Assembly: GCF_001540865.1 (NCBI RefSeq)
Contig: NC_033640.1
Coordinates: forward strand, 22,101-86,100
Reading direction: 5' to 3'
Source of the DNA: Ananas comosus
Lineage: Eukaryota; Streptophyta; Magnoliopsida; Poales; Bromeliaceae
Length of the DNA stretch: 64,000 nt
In this document: piece by piece, positions 53,901-64,000 of the stretch
Numbering within the stretch: position 1 is the stretch's first letter
Layout: every line of letters begins with the position of its first letter
Made by a program: the position numbers and the translations under genes
The notes under the pieces: model-generated
Database searches by the model: none
What the model was told of the DNA's origin: nothing
Seen by the model: only the letters and a program-made list of their open reading frames with translations

Positions 53901-54887
53901 TACCGAGGAGAGCACTCTCTATATAACCGGAAAGTGTTTTAGCTGGCGCGAAACATACTGTTCAAGCAGCGGGTGCCTTGTTTGGGCGTTGAGCGCGCAT
54001 TGCACCAATGCGACTAGTACACCGAGCTAAACTAGCCGTAGTTGTAGCAGCCGAAGTGCTCTCTCGAGGTTTTGGTGCGGCTCTAGCAGGCTAAGCACAG
54101 GCTCAGGCTCCACCAGGAGTTAACGGACGCGGTCCTGAGCGGCGGCGAAAGGGGGTTTCCGCCGCGGATGCGCCTTTATGGCTGGTAGAGAAGCGAGCGC
54201 TCTCTCAGGAAGCTGGAGGCGAAGAAGGAGAAGGTGGTCCTGTACCACCACGCCCCCGAGCGCGTTAACGAGCTGCCGCAGCCGTGACACTAGAAGCTGC
54301 TGCCGAACTTGCGCGACAAGACCCGGGTGCTCCGGCGACACTCCCGGCGCCTCCTCCTCCGGTCCACCTTTCCCAGTGCTGGCCACGAGGGGGGAGAGGG
54401 CGGGCTCAACCGCTTCGGGATGATGAGAGCGCCCGAGCGTGGCTACGGGCTGCTAACGGCCAGCTACAAGTATTGGAAGAGCTTCCCCTTAGGGGACGCT
54501 TCCCTGCTTTAGCATCTCATAAAGTGACTCATTCGAAATATATATATTCAGTATGATTTAAAAAAAAAAGTGAACATGAGCTAGCCACGTGGCGTAGAAT
54601 GGTTGGTAAGTAGAGTAGAGTAAACGTTGAAATGTATGCATATACAAATATATATTTGGTGAACCATATATACGTACCATTGTTAATTTTACCCGTCCTC
54701 TACCCCCCTGACGTATCTCGCCCACTACTACCTCTCCTGCGGCGGGCCTCACTGCGGCTACATGCCCTCCTAGCACAAGTGCCCACTCAGCAAGTAGCCC
54801 GAGCACGAGTTGCCTCTCGCCGAGCATTTCAAGTACTAGTTGCCTTCCGTTAACACCCGAGCATTCATGCACGGCGCTTAGTTGACT
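53901..54887. CDS. RRM-like plant protein, copy B; readable only after complementing
   Basis: Read left to right on the complement, divergent from copy A. Two exons, 53,901-54,529 and 54,698-54,887, with a gtaagc donor and gcag acceptor; 272 codons plus stop. Corresponding segments align with copy A: AFHKIDRALYDKFVAHGTNP, LIMWLDLIGINIVGF (copy A WVMALWLWFESIG), ARESFDLRFFLFHQ, GTVIFDDGLNALF, then the RRM-like end with RSMFITFSKGNPLRRDEI, RWGDCIERVMMERTPPG, MYGRIVFTGESFIGLVL and GRQLWARKYVPRIN. The second exon has the same 190-nt length and the same phase as in copy A, and the N-terminal halves are much more diverged than the C-terminal domain. No frameshift seen; both copies appear functional. 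Function unknown. Confidence 0.85.
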
Positions 54888-56641
54888 AGCAGCAGCAGCA
54901 GCGGCGGTACGTGTACGTGCGTACGTACTTATATTAACGTACCTTCAACGTCGCTTCTACAACTAATTTGGCACGGAAATCAAAGTTTCAAATATAGTTA
55001 AAATAAGAATTAAACGCTGACATCATTAATCCAACACAAGATCAAGATGAGAAGCAAAAACCAAATCACAACACCAACAACTGAGATCATCTCACACCAA
55101 TGATCAATACAGAGCAATATATACATGAACTTTTCACGGAAGAGCATAATTACTTGTTTAATTAGAGCATAATTACTTGTTTAATTTTAGTTTAAGAGGA
55201 CGATTTAACCAGCGTAAAAAGTAAATCAATATGACAATGTGTGCAAGCTAGTGATGAACAGTACAGAGCAATACATGAACTTTTCACGGAAGAGCATGTT
55301 TACTTGTTTGATTTTAGTTTAACTAGAGGCTGATTTATAACCAGTGTTAAAAATAAATCAATATGACAATGTGTATAAGCTAGTGATGCAGACTAGTGAT
55401 GCATGAATCATAAAAATCTTATCAAATTAGTTTAAATATTAAAATAATTTAAAACCCGGAGATCAATTAACAGCGGTGATACACGATAGTTAACTTAGTC
55501 TAAATAATACGTGCTTAGTTTAAATAACTTAAAAACTATCTATATCAATTAATATTCTCCACTGGTTAAAGTTACTTAGCCCTATTAAGCTTAAAGTTAT
55601 TGACTTAGGGAAAGTGATCGATACTAAGTGTGTTAAATCTTAAGAACTTAGGTTAGTTTAAGTTATTTGTTTATTACTAGTACAAGAAGATTTAGAATAT
55701 TCGAACTCTTCATTTATTAACCAAACCAGTGTATTTTATGATTAGATTAGATTTTTTCAATTAATTACTTTAAATATAATAATATTTTGTTTGTTTTTCC
55801 TTTCTCGAGTACGCTGCATTCACACCTGCTTATGTATTACTATTGTTCAGTTTTCTCTTTCCAACCTGGTAATCACCTAGAAGGTGTTTCTCTTTGCGAT
55901 GCATGGTCACGTAGATACCTAGAAGTACGCTTAAAATATATTTTTATCTTTGAACCCTACTTAATTTACATTTCAAATTTGGAATAAACATCTACATGTA
56001 CATCATAATGAAAAGTGTTTTAAAACGGTTTTTCTTATATTTTAAAGTAGATCAGTTATTTGATGCGATGGACATGTATATAAAAATCTGATTCGTATTT
56101 AGATCGTGGGTGAAAATGATCATAATAGTTATAGTTAAAAGCAAATATGATTTTTAGTTACCTTACATATAAATCGTAAAAAATAAATTTATTATGCTGT
56201 GCAGAGATAAAGAAATTTTTTTCTTTACCAGAGGTAGTTTGATTCGAGTAACTACTCTCTCAAGATGTATCTTTATACCATTTTTGCAACCACTGCACAA
56301 TATCAGTTTCCTTTTCTTTTTTTTTTTTTTTCATTTTTTTCCAAAAAAAAAAGCAAGACAAATCCTAAGAGAAGTAAGTTCACATGGTTTGCGGGTTAAC
56401 AATAACGTGAACCACGTGGTGTAGTCGTACACGTGGTGAGCAATTTCGTTAACCATTAACATAACTTATGCGCTGAGTTTAAGGTGCTAGCCTAAACCGC
56501 TTGCGCCACGTGCCTAACTTCACCTCGTTGTCCACATTGGTTATTAAGTGCCAGTTTCCAGGGAAAGGGTAGGTTGCGATATATATATATATAATCACAC
56601 ACCGGTTTAACAAGTCTCGAATTAATAGTCTCCGTAGATTC
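54888..56641. other. Intergenic region before the oxidoreductase pair (wrong-polarity block)
   Basis: 1.75 kb with a diverged tandem duplication of about 130 bp at 55,105-55,390 (shared 'catgaacttttcacggaagagcat' and 'atcaatatgacaatgtgt'), TA and A/T runs, and no recognisable gene. The last part is the upstream region of the first oxidoreductase copy. Confidence 0.6.
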
Positions 56642-59109
56642 TACCACTTCCGCTAATCTCAGATACTCAAACCACCGGGGCTCCATTTCGTTTAATTCAT
56701 TAATAAGGAGAGAACAAGATGATAAAAACAAGAATCATGTTCGCTAATTAATACAAAGGTAAAAATACAAACAAAAAAGGAAAAAAACAAACTACTAAAT
56801 TTCCACAACTTTACCCTCCTGCACCTCTAACCTCTCGGGTCCCTCCCTCTCTAGGCTCAATTCGTGTTTCGGTAACCACAGTTGAAGAGTCTACAAATAA
56901 AGGCATGTCCTTGAATGTTTAGGCGTGGAAAAGGGAAATGAGGACCATTGTTTAATTCTCTAAGATTATATATAAAGCCTAATTTCAATCGTAAAAACCA
57001 AAGAAATTACGGAAAAACGTGGTTTAGTTTCAACATGCACACTCGGATTAAATCATTCAATCATCGCACCACCATTCAATAGTCTTCAAATAAAACTCTA
57101 TTCTTCAAGCTCGGAAACAAACACAGCCACATTAACGTCCGAGTTCATCAGAGCTGGAAGTTTCACTCGCATAAGTCTTCTAAAAATCTACTTTATGAAG
57201 CCTGTAAACCTTGGATGTATTCAACAGTTTTATCCTTTTTTCTCTTTTACTTTTTAATCACTCGCTCGGATTATCGTTAACTCCAAGCCAAATCTGCAAC
57301 CTTATTCAATAAGACTTGTTTAAATAAACTACATTTTAAAAGAATATTAAAACAAACCTACAGTATTATTCTATATGTTATTATTCATTAAACCATATTT
57401 TTAAAATAATACATTAGCTTTCTATCCACCTACTAAAAACCGAAAAACTCTCTTATATAGTAGATGCTTATCGCATAAAGTACATGTTCAACTAAATAGA
57501 ATAAGATTTTTTTATTGAACTTACGGCTTATACAAATAAGGTAAAAGCCGTGATGTGGTGTACGCGTTGTTATCTATTAAAAGTACCCTACGCCAGTGAT
57601 CTATTAAATAAGACTTTGTCCGGACACATTCGCTTTCATCCTTCAAACTAGAAAACGAGAAATCTTCTAGAATTATAAATACTAAATCATTTCATCGTGT
57701 AGAGTGAATGTTCTATTAAATAAAATAAGATTTTTTTATGTTATAAAAAGTAATTTAAAAATTTTTTATAAGACTCATTGTATAAACACGTAGGTAAGGT
57801 GTAATTTAAACTAATTAACAACTTACTTACTAGACTTTTATTATCCTTCCCTTCGGCGACCCCACCACCAACGCCACCGGGGCCCGGATTGTTCGGGTTC
57901 TCATCCCCTACACCACCGAATGCGGCGACTGAATAACCCGAGAATACGCCTTCTCGTGTAAGAGGGACGTTCACAGCGACACGGGCAAGGTAGGCGGTAA
58001 GTAAAATCGCAGCGACGTAGACGAAACGAGTTCCCGTACTGGCGAGTACACGACGAGGTAGCGCAAAAGTTCCAATCTAAAATAGAAAAGGGATAATAGG
58101 AAAAAAATTTTTTTGATAGATAAAATAATCATCCAAACTTTAAAATTTATACGAAAACGGCCAGACTCACTAGTCTATCAATACATTGTCAAATCTCTGT
58201 TTAATATGTAAAATGGACGTTTTATAAACGCATCGTTCGATGCAGAAGTTTTAAATAGTCTTATTAAAACTCTTCACATTGTGTATATATATGTGGCGTA
58301 CACTAGCAGTGATCAGCTGAGATTAGATTAGGTTTATGTGGCGTACACTAGCAGTGATCAGCTGAGATTAGATTAGGTTCATGATTTAGTTACGTCCAGC
58401 TCGCTCCGGTGTGTTAAGATCAGGTGCGACGCCGTCCACCTCAACCGACACAGTCACCCGCTTACGAAATCCACGATGGTAATATCCGTGTCAAAGATGG
58501 CTTCTTTTTCGACGTGTTCGGTGTTTTCTACCTACGCCGGTACATTAATATATGTGTTTCCTCCTGAAACAACGTTTTCAGGTCCTCTAATGGAGACCCT
58601 TTCCACAGTTACAACATATGCTAAGACAGCCTTTTCTATGAACGGTCCACTTTAAGTATGTTGATTACTTAAAAAAACGAACATTAAAAACAATTTACAA
58701 TGTCAAAGAAAAAACCGATTTAGATTAATTTGATTCTACATTTATGTAAAACTAAGTATGATAGAGTGAGTGTGATCCTTCAAGAGAGAAAGACGTCCCT
58801 AGAAATCGGACGAGCCGCGGGGCTCCCGTGAACCAGACCAAGCCCGATCGCAGCCCGCTTGGCCTAGGCCAAGTTAAAGCGCTAGAACGAGGCTTTAGAA
58901 ATAAATAATGACGACGCTCGCAGAAGTTAATGTGAAGCTGAGCTCTCCTCGACGAGCTCAGTCGACCACTCCAGAAGAGATTACAGCGTAGGCCCCAAAA
59001 CGCTTAAGCCCAGTTGGTATGGATGGGAGAGAGACTTCGACGAGCTCGAGTACGCCTAGAGCTCCGTGCTTTTTGAAGCCCAAGGTAACATGATTATGGA
59101 CTATTAATC
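56642..59109. pseudogene. Quinone oxidoreductase, copy 1, frameshifted; readable only after complementing
   Basis: Read left to right on the complement. Five exons parallel copy 2: 56,642-56,683; 56,804-56,945; 57,846-58,072; 58,397-58,647; 58,798-59,109. Splice sites are canonical and exons 1, 3 and 5 have the same lengths as in copy 2. Exon 4 is 251 nt instead of 258: seven bases are missing just after the nucleotide-binding motif AAAGGVG, where copy 2 encodes SLLCQWANALG. This shifts the frame and gives a stop about nine codons on. Beyond it, the family sequence (QWANALGATIIGTVST, then DSVGKD) resumes in the other frame. Exon 3 also replaces the conserved GMEAVG by GREAAG. Likely a recent pseudogene. 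A base-calling error is possible, but a 7-nt gap makes that less likely. Confidence 0.85.
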
Positions 59110-59576
59110 TCAACTTATAACGTAACACTTGGAATTATCAACAATCTCCCACATAAACGAATACATTATTCGAATGCAAACAGTAAAAAGTATATCATTC
59201 TTCAAGTTATCGAAATAAGAAGTTTAAAATACCTCGTATTAAAAAAGCATAGATTAATTAGCAGTACACTGACTCTTCTGCTAATTTAACTATAATAAAC
59301 TGGATTTACTATGATAAATCTTGTCAAATTTATGTTTTTTTTTAGAATAATGCATTATTTTTAAATTTTTTAGGTTTTAGTAAACAAAAAAAGGAGGTGA
59401 TCTTTGCAGATGCACACCAAGTAGCTTGTATTATTATTGTTTCTCTCTACTCGTGCCGCTCCCAGGAAAAGTTGGTTTCGCAATTGGGAAAGGAGAGGTA
59501 GTTACGCGCCGCTGATGAGTGAGGGTTTGGGCTTGATTTTGGGATGTGTAGTGAGGCTAGCTAGGCTCGAAGAAGT

Positions 59577-59611
<35 letters not shown>

Positions 59612-59615
59612 GCGG
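59110..59615. other. Spacer between the tandem oxidoreductases (wrong-polarity block)
   Basis: About 500 bp holding the 3' end of copy 1 and the leader of copy 2. A trinucleotide tract at 59,577-59,608 (GTC/CGT on the complement) lies immediately before the copy 2 start codon, in the 5' UTR. Confidence 0.7.
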
Positions 59616-62588
59616 TACCACTTCCACTAGGCGCAGGTGCTCGAGCCTCCTGGGCTCCACTCGCGTGAGGAGTAGGCGGAGGCGGCGAATGAGGCAAAAG
59701 GCGTTTAGTCTATAGGAATGAAAACAAGAAGAAGAAAAAAAAAAAAACCTAAATTACCACTCTTCCACAACTTCACCCTCCTCCACCTCTAACCCCTCGG
59801 GTTCCTCCCTCTCTAGGCTCACTTCTTGTTTCGCTAGCCGCAATTAAAATAGCTACAAATAAAGGCATTTCCCCAAATATTACGCGGAAACGGGAAATGA
59901 GGTCCATTCAAAAAAAAAAAAATTATTTAAGCGACGAGACCCTAATCAAAAACAAAAAAAAAACCATTAAATGACAACAAAACTAAAACATATACGAACC
60001 TTAAAGAACCTTAACGTTCGTACAAAAGTTTGTTTTAGTTCCTTCTAACCACTTCTAAAAACATACCATCTTTATTTTAATCTCATCTTAACTCTCCAGT
60101 CTCAATCCTCCTAAGTGCTAAAGCGCGTTTGATACCATTCATCAGCTTAAACAACTACCATTATTTCAAACTAATATCCTACTCCTCTTCTCCACTCATC
60201 TTAAACAGCCGAGCAAATGTATACACATCTAAGGAGTCTCTAGTTCTCGTAGTAGTTTAACCTCTTTACGAACTTATTTCTCCTCAACCTGACCTTTCTT
60301 TCTACTCCACAAACATCTACTCTCTACTCTAGGTGAGAATATTGGTGAAATGTCACTAAACAACACAACATTATAAGTACTAGATAACGTTTATTAACAA
60401 TATATGTCTCCCGACCCATTGCCATACCTAAAATTATTGTTATTTTAACGAAGGTGAAATCTGGTGAAGACTTAAAAATTAGGACAAGGAATTCTAACAC
60501 GTGAAGCCATAGGTTTACTCATCAAGTGGTATAAGTATACTGTGCAGCGTCGACGATAAATTCGTGGAGAAACATCGTGAAGTTACACCCTAAGATACCA
60601 TGAATAAGACGTACGTTTATCTACTACCTGAAGTAGCTTAAAACTAACGAAACAGATCCAGAATCTTTTATAATTTTTTATAAAGATTTATTGATTGGTC
60701 TCTTTTGAAAATTCAAGAACAAAAGGAGTATAATCATGAAGAAGACTGAAGACTCCCCTAAGACGTCAAAAGTGAGAAGTAATTTTATAAGACGTTGAGT
60801 TTAAGTCATATCATGAAGTATACTTTAAACAAGTAACTTTTTCTAGATAAAATACATTAATGATAGAGTAAAAAAAATCAAAAAAGATTTAAGCTTACTA
60901 CTTATAGGTCCCTACCTTCGTCACCCTCAACACTGACGTCACCCGGGACCTAACTGCCCGGCGTTTCATCCCCTACAGCATCGTATACGGCCATTAGGCT
61001 ACCCAAGAATACGACTCCTCGTCTAGGAAGGCCGTTCACAACGTCAAGGACAGGGTAGAAGGTAACTGAAGTCACAACGTCGTCGACAATACGAATTCCC
61101 GTACTGACGAGTTCAAAATGACGCGGCACAGAAGTTCCAGCTAAAAGAGGTGAGGACTCAAGAATCTGGAGGAAATTAGATAATTATGAAAAAATAGAGA
61201 ATAGGAAATTCCAAGAAGAATACATTATTTATCAAGACTTGCCCATGTCTTGACAGTCATCACAACGTAGACAGAAAACCCCGAGATGTTACGTCTTTAT
61301 GTGTATTAAATGTAGAGTTCTGGTCTAATTAACAAGAATAAGAATAATCTCTGAGTTATTGAAGACAAGAGTGACTTCAGAAAAGTAATCCGTGAGAAGT
61401 GGATATGAGGAGTCTCCCTATATGTGGTCGTAAAGTTTAAAAGAATATACGGACTTCAAATTTCTTGAAAATCACTCACCATTAAATACGTTATCCTCAA
61501 GTATCGGAACAGTATACATCGTACGATGAACAATTTCCAAGTTTCACTTAAAACCTCTACTTAGAGACAGTTAGAATAAGAACGAAATTAGTTACTATTG
61601 GAAGACCTATTAAGATTTTCAATATTGACCGACTCAGATAAAGATTACGATTACGTCCAACTCGCTCCGGTGTGTCAAGAGTAGGATCGACGACGACCAC
61701 CGCAACCAAGCAATGATACGGTCACCCGCTTACGGGAGCCCCGGTGGCAGTAACCGTGACAAAGTTTACTTCTCTTTCGACGAGTTCGACGAGTTCTACC
61801 TACGGTGGTACACTATTATATATGTTTCCTTCTGAAACTCCGGTTTCAGGTACTCTAGTGTAGACCCTTTCCTCAGTTACAACAGATACTAAGACAACCT
61901 TTTCTGTGTAAGGTCCATATTATATATTAGTTAAAAAAGTGTAAGTACAGAAGAGCTAGAAACAATTTTGTCGGCAACAAGTTTAAGATACGTATTTTCT
62001 TATCGGTTTCCACGGTGTAAAAAATTTGTAATTCGTCTGGAAAAGAAAGGGGGGACAAACCAGTGAATATCTAAACAAAGTTTAAAATATTATTCAAGTT
62101 AATGATAATTAACTTAAGGGAATATTTCACCTTCTCCCGTACGGGACGAGTTTGAAAGAAAACCATTCTTCTTCAAAGAGGTATTTACTATACATCTTAT
62201 GTTCAATTTTCCCCTTTAGATAAGACATTACTCTATTTTAGTGCTCATTGAGAATGTTCATTCAAGACAATACATCTTTAGGAATCGTACGAACCGCAGC
62301 GCTCCCATATACCAGTTAAAACCCGTCAGTAGCCCGTCCGGTCTAGGGTAGGGAAACTCACTAGAACGACGTTTTAGAAACAAGGAATGATCCGGCTCAG
62401 ATTACGTAATGTGGAGATGAGCGCTACTCAATGAACTTAGACGTCCGCTCCAGAAACGTTTACAGCGTAGACCCCACGACGCATAAGCGCACTTGGTATG
62501 TATAGGCGATAGACTTCGTCGTGCACGAGTGCGTCTAGAGCTCCGCGCCTTTTGAAGTCCAAGGTATCATGATAAAGGACTATTGATT
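59616..62588. CDS. Quinone oxidoreductase (zeta-crystallin-like MDR), copy 2, intact; readable only after complementing
   Basis: NADPH-dependent medium-chain reductase of the zeta-crystallin type, expected to reduce quinones or reactive carbonyls in the cytosol. Read left to right on the complement. Five exons: 59,616-59,657; 59,766-59,904; 60,911-61,137; 61,658-61,915; 62,277-62,588, sum 325 codons plus stop, the usual length. The protein starts MVKVIRVHELGGPEVLKWEE. Motifs: IGVNFIDVYFRKGVY, PFTPGMEAVGVVTAVGPG, GDVVAYAG.PMGSYAEE, MLKGMTAQVLL, nucleotide-binding AAAGGVGSLLCQWANALGA, HHVIIYTKEDF, NVVYDSVGKDTF, RGYMVNFGQSSG and a final HADLEARKTSGSIVL. The zinc ligands of alcohol dehydrogenases are absent, as expected. 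It lies about 500 bp downstream of the broken copy 1 in the same direction: a tandem duplication. Confidence 0.93.
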
Positions 62589-63780
62589 TTCATTAATGAA
62601 ACATAAGTACACACGTAAGATACCAATATAAGACTATTATTACGGAGCATTCGAATTTCTAAATAAGATAACACACAACCAAGGTTCACTAGTATACTAC
62701 AACCTGACCTTTCCTTTTTGTTTTTGAACTACTAGACTTCATAATGTTTTATGGCTTTAGTATCAACCTCTTACATTGACGTAAACATGTTATAATTAGA
62801 TAGCTGGTGATACACAACAGAAAATAGCGTTTCGTACATTCAAGTTGTTAGTGAATTAAGGATATGATCAATTGAACTTCTACGAAAGATTACATCACTA
62901 ATTCAACATCAGCACCTCCGAAACTGAAGTTTTAAAACAATACAAGGGTCTATATCACTTTTTATACTACAAACGTTTAAAACATATAACCTGTTTCTTA
63001 ACATCGAAGACCTTCAAAATTACTGATCATTGTTCAGTTCTAGAGACTGAAATCACACCATTAAAGTAATAGAACAGCTGACCACTGTGACTCGAATGTG
63101 GAATGTAATAAAAGGTCTTCATATATCGTTAAAGGAAACTTCAAAGGGGGATCAGGAAGTGGCAAATAAAAGACTGTTTTTTGTTTTATATTTCAGTAAA
63201 AGCGCTTTCATCTCGACGTAGAAATAGTTTCAATATTTCATCGTGATATTAAAAAGTGATCTAGACCCTTATATGAGAGTAACCCACGCATTATAAAAAG
63301 TTTAACGATTCTTTTAGTACGTTTATTTTCTTCAGTGAAAAGATCAGAACAGTTAAAAAACGAAAAGAAGAACTACGAAGAGAACACCATTCCTAAAAAA
63401 CTCACGGAGAGTTTACCAGAGGAGATCTAACAATAACTGTACAACAGGTTTATTACACGGAAGGAATTAGTTTTAAAATAATATAGTACCCACAGTTACA
63501 TAATAGTAATACAGTTTTAAAATAATTTGCTTTTTCGGACACTCGTCTTCGAAGATATCGTCTATATAAATGTTCCTCACCAACCTTCAAGAAATAGCTT
63601 GAAACATGAAAAATTACGGATGGTAAGTAAATTCAATATGAAAAAAAAAAAAATCAAAATTTTAATTCGAGGAAAGTATATCTTTATCCGGAATAAACCT
63701 ATATTTTATTGAAACGACATGAATAAATCTAAAAGAAAAATAATATAATATATTGTGGTTTACTAACAACCCTACTATAT
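62589..63780. other. Downstream flank of the oxidoreductase (wrong-polarity block)
   Basis: AT-rich sequence, including the 3' UTR. I find no further gene in any reading. Confidence 0.6.
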
Positions 63781-64000
63781 ATATCAAAAACACACGATAA
63801 TCGCCGTGTATCCGAAGGCACAAGAATTTAGTAAAAACTACTACCTCAAAGATTTAGATGCTAGCCGAGGCAATCTAAACTAGATCACTTAAATTTTATG
63901 GATCTTTTTATTTAAAACACTAAGATGCTACAGTTAATGGATTACTAACTTTCCCAAATTTTAGTTGTTAAAATCCAATTAAAGTACGTTCAGGGATGTT
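63780..64000. mobile_element. Foldback MITE, copy 3, printed as straight complement
   Basis: Complementing the text without reversing gives the same family as at 42.8 kb, in the same order: a diverged 'ccgtgt' end, 'gatggagtttctaaatcta', 'cgatcggctccgttaga', 'aaaataaattttgtga', 'attacctaatgattgaaa'. Without this correction no match exists on either strand. It shows that the wrong-polarity block reaches the end of the window. Confidence 0.85.

Larger units (their letters stand above)
42985..64000. other. Block printed with wrong polarity (complement without reversal)
   Basis: Everything from about 42,970-43,150 to the window end only makes sense after replacing each base by its complement without reversing. 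Read so, five gene models appear with GT-AG introns and intact or nearly intact conserved proteins; read as printed, neither strand codes. The MITE at 63.78 kb is the straight complement of the copy at 42.80 kb, with a 17-base exact match (42,861-42,877 against the complement of 63,860-63,876). The printed text is also richer in CG than GC at 43.4-44.4 kb, the opposite of methylated plant DNA, as expected from written-backwards sequence. The start is placed by the last normal MITE match and is uncertain by about 150 bp; the end lies beyond the window. Confidence 0.95.

Overview
This is plant nuclear DNA. It has intron-rich genes, an AT-rich intergenic background, many (TA)n, (GA)n and (CA)n tracts, MITE-like elements and chloroplast- and peroxisome-targeted products. 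Gene structure and repeats fit a monocot. A pineapple-like genome is only my impression from the repeat families.

Positions 1 to about 42,970 read normally. From 1 to 10.8 kb there is repeat-rich DNA with a short stretch of interstitial telomere-like repeats, possible exons of a K/R-rich protein (6.7-7.1 kb) and a frameshifted pseudogene (8.2-8.7 kb). Four complete genes follow: UDP-apiose/UDP-xylose synthase (10,839-15,743, +, 9 exons, 390 aa); a DUF455 ferritin-like protein (17,259-19,605, -, 4 exons, 355 aa); the chloroplast translation factor TAB2/ATAB2 (21,362-25,726, -, 5 exons, 388 aa); and cytosolic pyruvate kinase (27,178-35,299, -, 16 exons, 527 aa). From 35.3 to 42.97 kb there are intergenic repeats, including a 240-bp tandem array and foldback MITEs.

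From about 42,970-43,150 to the window end at 64,000 the printed text has the wrong polarity. It is the base-by-base complement of real DNA without reversal (equivalently, real DNA written backwards without complementing). Neither normal strand reading contains genes there. Once the text is complemented, five gene models appear, with GT-AG introns and conserved proteins: KAPA synthase BIOF ending in SKL (47,816-51,354, 11 exons, 456 aa); a head-to-head pair of RRM-like paralogues (51,870-53,442 and 53,901-54,887); and a tandem pair of quinone oxidoreductases (56,642-59,109, broken by a 7-nt deletion, and 59,616-62,588, intact, 325 aa). A foldback MITE family found in normal text at 40.6 and 42.8 kb recurs at 63.8 kb as its straight complement, which confirms the polarity error independently of the genes. 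No natural rearrangement makes this, since an inversion gives the reverse complement. It is a data or assembly artefact, or a deliberate alteration, and standard gene finders would leave about 21 kb blank. Genes in this block carry strand '.', with the reading direction in the text.

The genes are unrelated housekeeping functions (cell-wall nucleotide sugar, photosystem translation, glycolysis, biotin synthesis, quinone/aldehyde reduction). No operon-like logic is expected and I see no defence or biosynthetic cluster.
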